Under the pieces are notes generated by a model. The model was given only the letters and a program-made list of their open reading frames with translations, was not told the origin of the DNA and made no database searches. The position numbers and the translations under genes were made by a program. A DNA stretch of 22,473 nt. It comes from JAJFTV01 sp964426355. Its GTDB lineage: Bacteria > Chloroflexota > Anaerolineae > Anaerolineales > Anaerolineaceae. This document shows, in pieces, positions 1-7,139 of the stretch. Each line of letters starts with the position of its first letter. The first letter of the stretch is position 1. The DNA lies in contig CAYRRA010000054.1 in assembly GCA_964426355.1 (NCBI GenBank), positions 1-22,473 on the forward strand, written 5' to 3'.

Positions 1-54
1 CAGAGCGCATCTCTTACACAGATGAGGTCGTAGGTTCGAGCCCTATTCCGCCCA
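1..54 (+). tRNA. tRNA-Val (anticodon TAC), 3' part only
   Basis: The window opens inside a tRNA. The anticodon arm is CATCT-CTTACAC-AGATG, giving anticodon TAC (valine). The T arm is GTAGG-TTCGAGC-CCTAT at 30-46, the acceptor 3' strand TCCGCCC is at 47-53 and the discriminator A is at 54. The following bases are CA, so CCA is not fully encoded. The 5' acceptor strand and D arm lie outside the window. Confidence 0.93.
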
Positions 55-55
55 C

Positions 56-86
56 AAAAACAACCTCATTATGAGGTTGTTTTTAT
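56..86 (+). terminator. Rho-independent terminator after tRNA-Val
   Basis: An inverted repeat CAACCTCAT / ATGAGGTTG (61-69 and 71-79) is flanked by AAAAA on the left and TTTTT on the right. It directly follows the tRNA. The symmetry means it could also terminate minus-strand transcription from the decayed gene at 83-612. Confidence 0.85.
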
Positions 87-612
87 TTTCCTGTCTTGGA
101 TTCACCCCTCATAAACAACAACCCAGTCCAATGCAAACCCATCAAAACAACGGGGAACTGATAACGAAAATCTTGCGCGATGCTCAATGCGAACAACACC
201 GCGGATTGTGTTACCGCTGGTATAGCTAGCAACATATATTCCAATGATCGCAGCCGTAAGCTTATGCTTATACAGACTATAATGATCCAGAAAAGATACA
301 CCGCCGGACGCCATAATAACCAGATATCTTTCGATGACCGAAATAACTCCTCAACAGGATAAACAAGCATCTCAAGCCTTGTCTCCTCGCGAAACCATAC
401 TTGTTTTCCTCAATCCACCTGATTTGCCAGTGTGGAGGGTCATCTGACTGTTGAATTATGAGCGGTGAATAATACAAATAACAGCTCGGATTGATCTCCC
501 ACACCAGAGAACTACTCGATATCACATGCTGTAGATTTACAAGCGGGTTACGCAAAAAAGTCTGAGATAAAAATTCTCGGGGTTGCTCTACCACCGTAAT
601 CGAACGAACCCC
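83..612 (-). pseudogene. Decayed C-terminal remnant of a polytopic membrane protein
   Basis: Two overlapping minus-strand reading frames appear to be parts of one gene. The upstream part (from a stop at 613-615) reads ...ITVVEQPREFLSQTFLRNPL... to WIEEN. The downstream part reads KQVWFREETRLEMLVYPVEE, then hydrophobic segments, and ends AQDFRYQFPVVLMGL. Adding one base to the TTTT run at 404-407 (AAAA on the coding strand) joins them seamlessly as RWIEEKQVWFREETRLEML. No N-terminal part is found upstream and there is no good ribosome site, so the gene is both 5'-truncated and frameshifted. The ending resembles C-termini of multi-pass glycosyltransferase-39-like or related membrane proteins. 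That assignment is tentative, but the broken state is well supported. Confidence 0.55.
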
Positions 613-729
613 TTATCAATAATGCAAGACTGAAAGTCCCAGAGTAGAGCAAATTCCTGTTGCAATTATTCGTAGTTTTTGCTTTAATCAATCATATCAA
701 TCTTAAATAATTAACGGAAAGGAAGAAAG

Positions 730-1806
730 ATGAAACCTAAAAGAGTGGCAATAATTATCCCGATATTGGTCTTAATTACAGTCTCCTGTACATGCGGTGT
801 ACCAGGTTTGGAAAACCTGCTCGCGTCCAAAACACCAACCCCCACCAATACCCTGCCGCCCACATTAACACCCATTCCTAGTTCAACGCCGACTGAGGAA
901 CCAACACAACCCCCCACTGAAGTACCTGCACAAGAAAACCCAGCATCAGGTATGGAAACGGGTGAGCAAGGACCGTTGGCAGTCATCATGGACAACAGCT
1001 ACCGTATCGATAAATGGGACTATATCATCGGTCTTGTGCAAAACAATTCAGATGGACCGGTTGAATGGATTGAAATGTCAGTTTTGCTCTATGACAATAA
1101 CAACCAGGAAATAGCAAGAGAAAAAATCTACCCATTCCTGAACGTTCTATTGCCCGGCGATTATTCTCCCTTCTCCGTCAGTTCGGATCAATGGGGCAAT
1201 GCAGCAAGTTATGACTTCATCGTCGATGACTGGTACGAAGCAAGAGACCTTCCGGCAGAAGATGTGGTGTTCCTCAATCATACCAGTTTCAGCAATGATT
1301 ACTATTTCAATATCGTTGGTGAAGTGATCAACAACTCAACACAACCGGTTGGGTGGGTCAAGATTGCGGGTACGCTGTATGACGAAAATGACATGATTCT
1401 GGCTACCAATTACACCTATTCCATGTTAGATTACATCGCACCTGGCGGAAAATCACCGTTCAAAATCTGGATCGGCGAAAACTGGGAAAATGGTTCTTAC
1501 TATGAAATCCAGGTTCAGGCAGATTACGATGAAATGCCAGCCACAAAAGCACAATTAGTTGATTATGAACTGACACGTGATGGCAAATATTGCGATATCA
1601 CTGGGACGGTGAAGAATATCAGCCAGGAAGAATTGAGTTTTATTTCGATCATAGTCAGTTTCTATGATTCTCAAAACAAACTGGTAGATGCAGAATGGTC
1701 ATTCAATGATGCGAGCGGCAGCCTTCCCGCTGGAGCTACAGATACTTTTACCGTGACAAGCTATAGCTGCCCAAATTTTGACCATATTGAGGTCACCGTA
1801 GAGTAA
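730..1806 (+). CDS. FxLYD-repeat lipoprotein
   Basis: This is a 358-residue secreted lipoprotein. A hydrophobic signal sequence ends in ITVSC, giving a probable lipidated Cys20. Residues 33-66 form a Thr/Pro-rich low-complexity linker (PTPTNTLPPTLTP). Three consecutive beta-sandwich repeats of the FxLYD type follow, at about residues 83-170, 176-268 and 275-358. Each has a hydrophobic strand (IIGLVQNNS, FNIVGEVINNS, CDITGTVKNIS) followed by the LLYDNNNQ, TLYDEND or SFYDSQN signature. The start is set by GGAAAGGAAG just upstream of the ATG. Such proteins are displayed on the cell surface and no enzymatic role is known to me. It stands alone, with a terminator about 100 nt downstream. Function beyond surface display is unknown. 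Confidence 0.85.
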   Translation: MKPKRVAIIIPILVLITVSCTCGVPGLENLLASKTPTPTNTLPPTLTPIPSSTPTEEPTQPPTEVPAQENPASGMETGEQGPLAVIMDNSYRIDKWDYIIGLVQNNSDGPVEWIEMSVLLYDNNNQEIAREKIYPFLNVLLPGDYSPFSVSSDQWGNAASYDFIVDDWYEARDLPAEDVVFLNHTSFSNDYYFNIVGEVINNSTQPVGWVKIAGTLYDENDMILATNYTYSMLDYIAPGGKSPFKIWIGENWENGSYYEIQVQADYDEMPATKAQLVDYELTRDGKYCDITGTVKNISQEELSFISIIVSFYDSQNKLVDAEWSFNDASGSLPAGATDTFTVTSYSCPNFDHIEVTVE

Positions 1807-1913
1807 GATGTTAGATTAGTTTCTATTTGTTAAGACAGCTGTCTCCAAATATGTGAGACAACCAGGCGAATACGCGGTGGATTTATCCACTCAGCGGATA
1901 AATATGAACAAAT

Positions 1914-1945
1914 GAGGCTGCCTTTTTGACAGCCTCTTTGATTTA
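1914..1945 (+). terminator. Rho-independent terminator
   Basis: GAGGCTG (1914-1920) pairs with CAGCCTC (1930-1936) around a 9-nt loop, followed by a T-rich stretch TTTGATTT. It sits between the FxLYD lipoprotein and the next gene and probably ends the lipoprotein transcript. Confidence 0.75.
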
Positions 1946-1965
1946 GAAAAACGGGCAGAAATGTT

Positions 1966-1971
1966 TATAAT
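1966..1971 (+). promoter_or_regulatory. Probable -10 box of the 1990-5440 gene group
   Basis: A perfect TATAAT lies 18 nt before the ATG at 1990 and just after a terminator. A GGAGG ribosome site follows at 1981-1985. No convincing -35 hexamer is visible at the right spacing. Transcription would start near 1978, leaving a leader of about 12 nt. Confidence 0.5.
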
Positions 1972-1989
1972 CAAATATATGGAGGAAGC

Positions 1990-2499
1990 ATGAAACAGGT
2001 CACGTCCTTAGAAGAACTCATAAAACAATCCGAGATATCGAGAAATCAACTTAATCACCTGATTGACAATGCAAAACCCGAACTTATGACAGAAAAAGGC
2101 GTATGCGGCGAGTGGTCAATCAAGGACATTCTTGCACACATCGTTGCCTGGGAATATCGAATGCAAACATGGCTGCAGCAAATCATTGAAACGGGAGAAA
2201 TTCCGGCTTTTTTTAATGAGGTATTCAAAACTGAGAAAGTCGATGCGTTCAACCATGAAACATACCTTGCCTATAAAGACAAATTATTGCCAGAGGTCAT
2301 TTTGCTTTTCCTGCAAAACCAGGCAGGTTTGATAAAATTTCTCAAATCGCTTCCTGAAGACCAATTATTCGATACAGAGAAAATGCCATTTGGAGATGGT
2401 CATCCTCTTTGGTATTTGGTTGCAGCCAATACATTTTGGCATTACGACGACCATATTGCTCAAATAGAGGTATTTTTAAGGAAACAAAACGAACAATGA
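1990..2499 (+). CDS. ClbS/DfsB-like four-helix bundle protein (DinB superfamily)
   Basis: A 169-residue soluble protein with a strong GGAGG ribosome site 4 nt before the ATG. The pattern CGEWSIKDILAHIVAWE (residues 39-55), a central acidic segment, and NTFWHYDDHIAQI (147-159) are typical of the ClbS/DfsB (DUF1706) branch of the DinB-like fold, and the length fits that family. His50, His151 and His155 lie where DinB-type proteins carry metal ligands or polar core residues. Known family members include ClbS, the colibactin self-protection protein. Most others have no assigned role. The stop overlaps the next start (ATGA), so the two are translationally coupled. The specific substrate cannot be read from sequence. 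Confidence 0.75.
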   Translation: MKQVTSLEELIKQSEISRNQLNHLIDNAKPELMTEKGVCGEWSIKDILAHIVAWEYRMQTWLQQIIETGEIPAFFNEVFKTEKVDAFNHETYLAYKDKLLPEVILLFLQNQAGLIKFLKSLPEDQLFDTEKMPFGDGHPLWYLVAANTFWHYDDHIAQIEVFLRKQNEQ

Positions 2500-3302
2500 A
2501 ATGGATAACTAGAATTTCTGCATGGGTCATTTTCTTCGGAGCAGCTTTTGGGATATTCATCAGCATCTCTGCATTGGTTCTGCTCTGGTCGAATAAACCC
2601 CAATTCCTGGAACAAATCCAATCCAATAGTGCCCTGTTGGAACAGGCTATTACGACTACGCAAACCGGTTTATCCATCGTCGAAGAAGCCATTGTTTCTG
2701 CCAGCGAAGACATCAATTTGACAAAAACCATTCTCCTGCAAACTTCCGATGCGGTAGGAAACACGGGACCAACGTTGACAACGGTTGCCGATTTATTCGG
2801 CGAGGACCTGCTTACCATCATAAATGATACGCAGACCTCTTTGGTTTCCGCCGAAAGCAGCGCACAGCTCATCGATGACACACTGAAAGTCATATCTGCC
2901 ATTCCACTGATCGGTTCCAGATATGCCCCCTCGCAGCCTTTGGGTGAAAGCATTTCTCAAATCTCCACAGCCTTAAGTTATCTTCCTGCATCTTTGACCG
3001 ACATCCAGGAAGGTATATACGTTACGGTTGAAGACCTGAGTGATATTGAAACCAGTATTGAATCAATTGCGGATAGTATTTCGGATATTGACACAAACCT
3101 TGAAAGTGCTGGAACAATTATCAGCGAGTACCAGGTCATCACAAAAGAACTGCATCAGAATCTACTCAGCTTCCAAGAGGGTTTCCCGCACTGGCTTAAT
3201 ACCATTTGCTATGCGGCTTCCCTACTTCTCGCCTGGATTGGCATTATTTCTATCGGGTTCATAGGAACAGGCATTTTTTTACTGAGACAGTCAAAAATCT
3301 GA
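2496..3302 (+). CDS. Two-TM membrane protein with a long helical extracytoplasmic or cytosolic loop
   Basis: A 268-residue protein starting at the ATG that overlaps the preceding stop by 4 nt. An earlier in-frame start at 2409 exists, but it lies inside the upstream gene and lacks a ribosome site. It has one TM helix at about residues 8-31 and another at about 236-263. The roughly 200 residues between are rich in Ser, Thr, Ile, Leu and acidic residues, and look helical and coiled-coil-like (SISQISTALSYL, SIESIADSISDIDTNLESAG). No enzymatic motif is visible and I do not recognise the family. The architecture recalls chemoreceptor-like or methyl-accepting sensory loops without a signalling domain. 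Coupling to the ClbS-like gene and the short gap to the protease-nuclease suggest one operon. Confidence 0.7.
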   Translation: MKWITRISAWVIFFGAAFGIFISISALVLLWSNKPQFLEQIQSNSALLEQAITTTQTGLSIVEEAIVSASEDINLTKTILLQTSDAVGNTGPTLTTVADLFGEDLLTIINDTQTSLVSAESSAQLIDDTLKVISAIPLIGSRYAPSQPLGESISQISTALSYLPASLTDIQEGIYVTVEDLSDIETSIESIADSISDIDTNLESAGTIISEYQVITKELHQNLLSFQEGFPHWLNTICYAASLLLAWIGIISIGFIGTGIFLLRQSKI

Positions 3303-3367
3303 TTTGTTAGACCGACCCTGTTTCGGTGTTCAGTGAAGCTTTCAAAGATATTGAAGAGGAGTTTTGT

Positions 3368-5440
3368 ATGAAAGCAGAAACACTTAAAAGTATTGTCTCC
3401 GATACAACCCGGCGGTTTCCCCCTGAGAAACTCGCCCGGATTAAATCAAAGGTCGCTGGGAAAAAACCTCGCGACCTTGTTTCTGACGAACGAATGGCGC
3501 TGAGGGAAATTCGACTGACGGAAGCAGAAATCCACCCCTCGCCGGCAGCACTGGAGCGCATACTGGGAGAAAACGACCTCGTGGATGTCAATTACCTTAC
3601 ACGAGCTCTGACAACCGCGAAATCAATTTGCCGGATTATTTTGCGTGACCGGTATGGTAGGGAAATCGGATATGGCACTGGTTTTCTCGTCTCTCCTCGG
3701 CTGGTTTTGACCAATCATCATGTACTGGAATCTGCAGCACGCGCCGAAACAGCTCTGGCGGAATTTGACTTTGAGTTGGATCAGAACAATCGACCAAAAA
3801 CCGCAACACGGTTTCCTTTCATCCCATCACACTTCTTCATCAATGATCAAGACCTCGATTTTGCACTTGTCGCAATCGACATATCTCCATTCAGCGGCAA
3901 TGGTAAGTTGGATAGCTACGGTTATGTCCGTATGATCCGTGAAATTGGCAAGGTCAATCCAGGAGAATGTGTCAATATCATTCAACATCCATCGGGACAG
4001 CCCAAACAGGTTGCCCTTCGAGAAAATAAACTGCTTTCAATTGAGGAAAAAGTGATCTGGTATCAATCGGATACAGCGCAGGGTTCATCGGGGTCGCCAG
4101 TATTGAATGATTCCTGGCAGCTTGTTGGGTTGCACCATTCAGGTATCCCACGCACAGATCCACAGGGAAACTGGCTTCTCAAGAACGGCAGTCCGGCAGG
4201 AGCAGATGCTGAGGATGGGGATATTGATTGGATTGCAAACGAAGGAATCCGCGCGAGTAGAATCGTACAGTTTGTCGATACCTACGCCGAGCACGGTCCC
4301 CTTTTAGACGAGTACAGAAAGATATGCGATGGACTGATTGTACCAGCCGCTCAACCTGGAATGGATGAAGCTTCCCCCAAAATCTCTATTCCCGACGAGA
4401 CTCAAGTTGAGCCTATCCAGGGCGGTGTAAAAATCACCATGCCCATCACGTTTACTATTTCGTTCAACATACCAGGCAGCCCTTTCTCGGATACTCTCTC
4501 AAAACAAATTTTCACCGCAGGTGAACGAATAAAAACGCCCATCGTTGACCCCGATTATGATAATCGTAAGGGTTACGACCCAGATTTTCTTGGAATTCAT
4601 ATCCCACTCCCAACAGTTCGAAAAAGCCACACCGCTCGATGCGACAACGGTGATTATGTGCTCAAATATGAACACTTTTCTATCGCCATGTCAAGGGAGC
4701 GCCGCCTGGCATTGTACACGGCTTCAAATATCGATGCCAGCCATCAAAAGAAGGAGCCTGAACCAGGGAAGGATTATTCACGTGCCGGGTTGGGTGGGTT
4801 CAGCAATAAAGATACCGAGATGTGGCTGACTGATCCTCGCATCCCTCAAAACACGCAGTTGCCGGATCTTTTTTATACCAAAGATGGCGGTGCATTTGAT
4901 AAAGGGCATTTGGTCCGGCGCGAAGATGTGTGTTGGGGTGATACCTACGAGCAGGTTCAGCGTGCCAATGGAGATACGTACCACACCACGAACTGCTCAC
5001 CCCAGGTGGCTGATTTCAACCGCTCCAGCAAGGGTGGAATTTGGGGGAAACTGGAGAATATCATCCTCAGCCAGGCAAAAACGGAGAAATATTGTGTTTT
5101 CGCCGGACCAGTTCTTTCGAGAAAAGACAAAATCTTTATCGGTGTAGACGAGCGTGGCGAGTTGCGTTTTCAGGTTCCCCAGGCGTATTGGAAAATCGTT
5201 GTCGCGCGAGTGGGGGATTCTGTTCAGGCGTTTGCATTCCTCCTCAAACAGGACCTCAGCGATACCAGCCTTGAATTCGCAGTTAATGACCAATGGAAGA
5301 ATTTTATGCTCCCTCTCAAAACCCTCGACCGAATGTTGGTCAATTTGAAACTTCCCGCTGTACTGATAGAGGATGACCAATTTGAACAACCCACGGCACA
5401 GGCGCTGCGTGATACCTCCGAATTGCTCCTTCTTGATTGA
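3368..5440 (+). CDS. Trypsin-like serine protease fused to a DNA/RNA non-specific endonuclease (NUC1)
   Basis: A 690-residue protein without a signal peptide, so probably cytosolic. The ATG at 3368 is chosen because GAGGAG lies 6 nt upstream. The earlier in-frame GTG at 3326 has none. After an alpha-helical N-terminus (1-85), a trypsin-fold domain spans about 86-310 with a complete triad: His118 in TNHHVL, Asp164 in DLDFALVAI and Ser241 in GSSGSP. A linker of about 100 residues follows. A NUC1 domain then spans about 395-660, with DKGH (511-514; His514 the expected general base), TTNCSPQ (Asn542), FNRSSKGGIW (Asn551) and Glu563. The usual DRGH arginine is Lys512. Cleavage by the protease could release or activate the nuclease, as proposed for defence or suicide effectors. 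That role is inference. Confidence 0.88.
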   Translation: MKAETLKSIVSDTTRRFPPEKLARIKSKVAGKKPRDLVSDERMALREIRLTEAEIHPSPAALERILGENDLVDVNYLTRALTTAKSICRIILRDRYGREIGYGTGFLVSPRLVLTNHHVLESAARAETALAEFDFELDQNNRPKTATRFPFIPSHFFINDQDLDFALVAIDISPFSGNGKLDSYGYVRMIREIGKVNPGECVNIIQHPSGQPKQVALRENKLLSIEEKVIWYQSDTAQGSSGSPVLNDSWQLVGLHHSGIPRTDPQGNWLLKNGSPAGADAEDGDIDWIANEGIRASRIVQFVDTYAEHGPLLDEYRKICDGLIVPAAQPGMDEASPKISIPDETQVEPIQGGVKITMPITFTISFNIPGSPFSDTLSKQIFTAGERIKTPIVDPDYDNRKGYDPDFLGIHIPLPTVRKSHTARCDNGDYVLKYEHFSIAMSRERRLALYTASNIDASHQKKEPEPGKDYSRAGLGGFSNKDTEMWLTDPRIPQNTQLPDLFYTKDGGAFDKGHLVRREDVCWGDTYEQVQRANGDTYHTTNCSPQVADFNRSSKGGIWGKLENIILSQAKTEKYCVFAGPVLSRKDKIFIGVDERGELRFQVPQAYWKIVVARVGDSVQAFAFLLKQDLSDTSLEFAVNDQWKNFMLPLKTLDRMLVNLKLPAVLIEDDQFEQPTAQALRDTSELLLLD

Positions 5441-5466
5441 ATGGCATCTTTGTTCTACAGCGTGTA

Positions 5467-5475
5467 TGTTATAAT
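5467..5475 (+). promoter_or_regulatory. Extended -10 promoter of tmRNA
   Basis: TGTTATAAT is a perfect extended -10 (TGn plus TATAAT at 5470-5475). It lies 17 nt before the mature tmRNA 5' end. A -35-like TTGTTC upstream has only 14 nt spacing, so the extended -10 probably carries the promoter. Confidence 0.7.
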
Positions 5476-5491
5476 AAAAACACAAACCGAC

Positions 5492-5887
5492 GGGGATGAC
5501 AGGCTTCGACGGGAGAGGCTAGCCCCGGATTGCGAGCCGAGAGGTGCCGACCTCGTAAAATCAGCACAAAACAATAAGTGCCAACAATCGCACTTCATAC
5601 GCCGCTATGCCTTTAGCTGCATAAGCTGAGGAAACGGCAATAGCCTCCTGATGAGGCTACGTCTGCCTGCTCCGCACTCCCGGCCGGTCGCAGAGCGGGC
5701 GTCACAAAGCCGGAGTGCCATGCGAGCATGTCGCTAATCGCATGAAAGAGGGCTTTCGGGTCCAAGCGACTGGCTGATTGCAGGTATGTTGGTCCATCTG
5801 CTCTCAGTAAGAATAAATGACCAACTACGCTCGTAGATATTCGGTGGAGGAATCTTTCGGACGCGGGTTCGATTCCCGCCATCTCCA
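5492..5887 (+). ncRNA. ssrA: tmRNA (transfer-messenger RNA)
   Basis: This 396-nt RNA rescues stalled ribosomes. The 5' end GGGGATG pairs with the 3' end CATCTCC (5880-5886), with discriminator A at 5887. The 3' T arm GCGGG-TTCGATT-CCCGC is intact, and the 5' TTCGACGGG motif is present. The tag reading frame most likely begins at the resume codon GCC (5580-5582) and encodes ANNRTSYAAMPLAA, ending with TAA at 5622-5624. Several hairpins downstream of the tag, such as AATAGCCTCCTGATGAGGCTA, fit the pseudoknot region. CCA is not encoded (ACA follows). The gene has its own promoter and terminator. Confidence 0.95.
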
Positions 5888-5896
5888 CAAAGCAAG

Positions 5897-5937
5897 CTGC
5901 CGCTTCTACTCGTTTAGCGGCAGTTTGATGTTTTTTT
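5897..5937 (+). terminator. Rho-independent terminator of tmRNA
   Basis: CTGCCGCT (5897-5904) pairs with AGCGGCAG (5916-5923) across an 11-nt loop, followed by TTTGATG and seven T. It begins 10 nt after the tmRNA 3' end. Confidence 0.88.
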
Positions 5938-6004
5938 ACGGAATAGTATTGAATGGTGCGAATGACAGCATACCCTCACGACCAGCCTATCACGGGCAAA
6001 AGTT

Positions 6005-6943
6005 TCACGTATACTTAGGACTAAACCGCACCACTCGTTCCCAAAACAAATCCATGAACCTGGGAGCATCCACCCGCAAACAAACATGTGCATTGGTATT
6101 CCGTTTAAAACGATTGTGGAAATCACAAACCGTTGTGCCAGATGTAAATTCACCCTTTGTTTCAATCATCACTGCTGTTTTAGGGGCTTCAATGACCAGT
6201 TCAGGCAAAAGACCCACTGCTACAGCCAGGGGATCGAATAAAATACATGGGTGCCCTTCATCCAGGTAATGTCTCGTTACCTCCCGGATAAATCTTCCCA
6301 CCGGTGTCTGTACGGCGTCTAAAGCAGGGATGTCTTCACGATGCAAGGCAGCTTCACCGGTTACATCCAAACCAACCATCGTGATGGGTATCCCAGATTC
6401 AAACACCTGGCTGGCAGCTTCAGGATCGACCCAGATGTTAAATTCAGCGGTTGGCGTCGCGTTACCGGGCACACAAGCTGCGCCCCCCATCAGGAAAATC
6501 TCCTTAACTTTCCCGGCAAATTCGGGATCAAGCTGTAATGCTGCTGCAATGTTGGTCAGGGGACCGAGGGGGTAAATGGTGATCTCACCTGGAAAACGGT
6601 TCACCTGTTCCAACAAAAAGTCAACCGAATGTCGCCGGTCTACCCTGGAATGCCACATTGGGTCATCATCCAACGGGATGCGCTCATGCATCCCGTAAAT
6701 CGTTTTTTGTGTTCGCAGGGGACGCACAAGTGGTTTATAACAGCCTCTACTGATGGGTAAATCATCTGCTCCAAGCAGTTCTTTTAATGCCATCGCATGG
6801 CGAATCCCATCTTCCACCGGGCAATTCCCTGCCACAGTGGTTACACCCAGTAGTTCGCACTCAGGTGATGCATAGGCGAAGAGAATCGCCAACAGGTCAT
6901 CAATTCCTGGGTCAGTATCCAAAATTGCTTTTTGTTTTATCAT
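6005..6943 (-). CDS. Nucleoside hydrolase (IunH/RihA-like)
   Basis: A 312-residue ribonucleoside hydrolase that would split purine or pyrimidine ribonucleosides into base and ribose in the cytosol. The calcium-binding signature ILDTDPGIDD (residues 7-16) is intact, with Asp9, Asp11, Asp15 and Asp16. Also present are PLGPLTNIA (125-133), the AEFNIWVDPEA segment with Asn169, and Asp237 in FDPLA. Most relatives have His immediately before this Asp, whereas here it is Phe236. The start at 6943 is preferred because it gives the normal N-terminus and lies 1 nt past the stop of the upstream small gene, which suggests coupling. An in-frame ATG at 6988 would add 15 residues. It is the last gene of the minus-strand run. 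Substrate preference cannot be told. Confidence 0.9.
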   Translation of the reverse strand: MIKQKAILDTDPGIDDLLAILFAYASPECELLGVTTVAGNCPVEDGIRHAMALKELLGADDLPISRGCYKPLVRPLRTQKTIYGMHERIPLDDDPMWHSRVDRRHSVDFLLEQVNRFPGEITIYPLGPLTNIAAALQLDPEFAGKVKEIFLMGGAACVPGNATPTAEFNIWVDPEAASQVFESGIPITMVGLDVTGEAALHREDIPALDAVQTPVGRFIREVTRHYLDEGHPCILFDPLAVAVGLLPELVIEAPKTAVMIETKGEFTSGTTVCDFHNRFKRNTNAHVCLRVDAPRFMDLFWERVVRFSPKYT

Positions 6944-6944
6944 C

Positions 6945-7139
6945 TCACTTCGTTGGTTCATGTGCTTTTCGTCCATACACTTTTTCATAAGCTTGGCAAG
7001 CGGGGCAAAATCCGCTCTCGACCTTCTTTACAAACCAGAAGATAAATCCACGCTGTTTTGCACGGGCATGCGAACACACCGGGCATTCGGCACATTTCTT
7101 TGCTAATTCACGATCTTTCTCAGTTATTTCTATGCTCAT
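6945..7139 (-). CDS. Small four-cysteine (probable zinc-binding) protein
   Basis: A 64-residue protein starting at the ATG at 7139, preceded by GGTGGAG with about 6 nt spacing. An upstream start at 7172 lacks this. Two Cys pairs, CAECPVC (where Cys19 and Cys22 fit a CxxC) and CPAC (Cys44, Cys47), are separated by a basic and hydrophobic segment (RGFIFWFVKK), consistent with a small zinc ribbon. Its first bases overlap the 3' end of the panC frame, and it is followed by the nucleoside hydrolase start. I do not recognise the family. Confidence 0.65.
   Translation of the reverse strand: MSIEITEKDRELAKKCAECPVCSHARAKQRGFIFWFVKKVESGFCPACQAYEKVYGRKAHEPTK

Noticed and set aside
711..995. Minus-strand Gly/Val-rich frame
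   Set aside because: Complement of the TPT-rich linker of the lipoprotein; composition is an artefact of the repeat.
2409..2495. 29-residue upstream extension of the two-TM protein
   Set aside because: It lies entirely inside the ClbS-like gene in another frame and lacks a ribosome site; the ATGA overlap start at 2496 places the TM helix at a normal N-terminus.
4997..5485. 162-residue minus-strand frame
   Set aside because: Antisense to the NUC1 domain, whose conserved motifs are clear on the plus strand.
5613..5888. Minus-strand frame beginning MEMAGIEPASERFLHR
   Set aside because: It is the antisense of the tmRNA 3' part; MAGIEPASE-type proteins are a well-known artefact of translating tRNA/tmRNA antisense strands.
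5817..6269. 150-residue plus-strand frame starting inside tmRNA
   Set aside because: It crosses the tmRNA 3' end and terminator and then runs antisense to the nucleoside hydrolase; no protein-like features.
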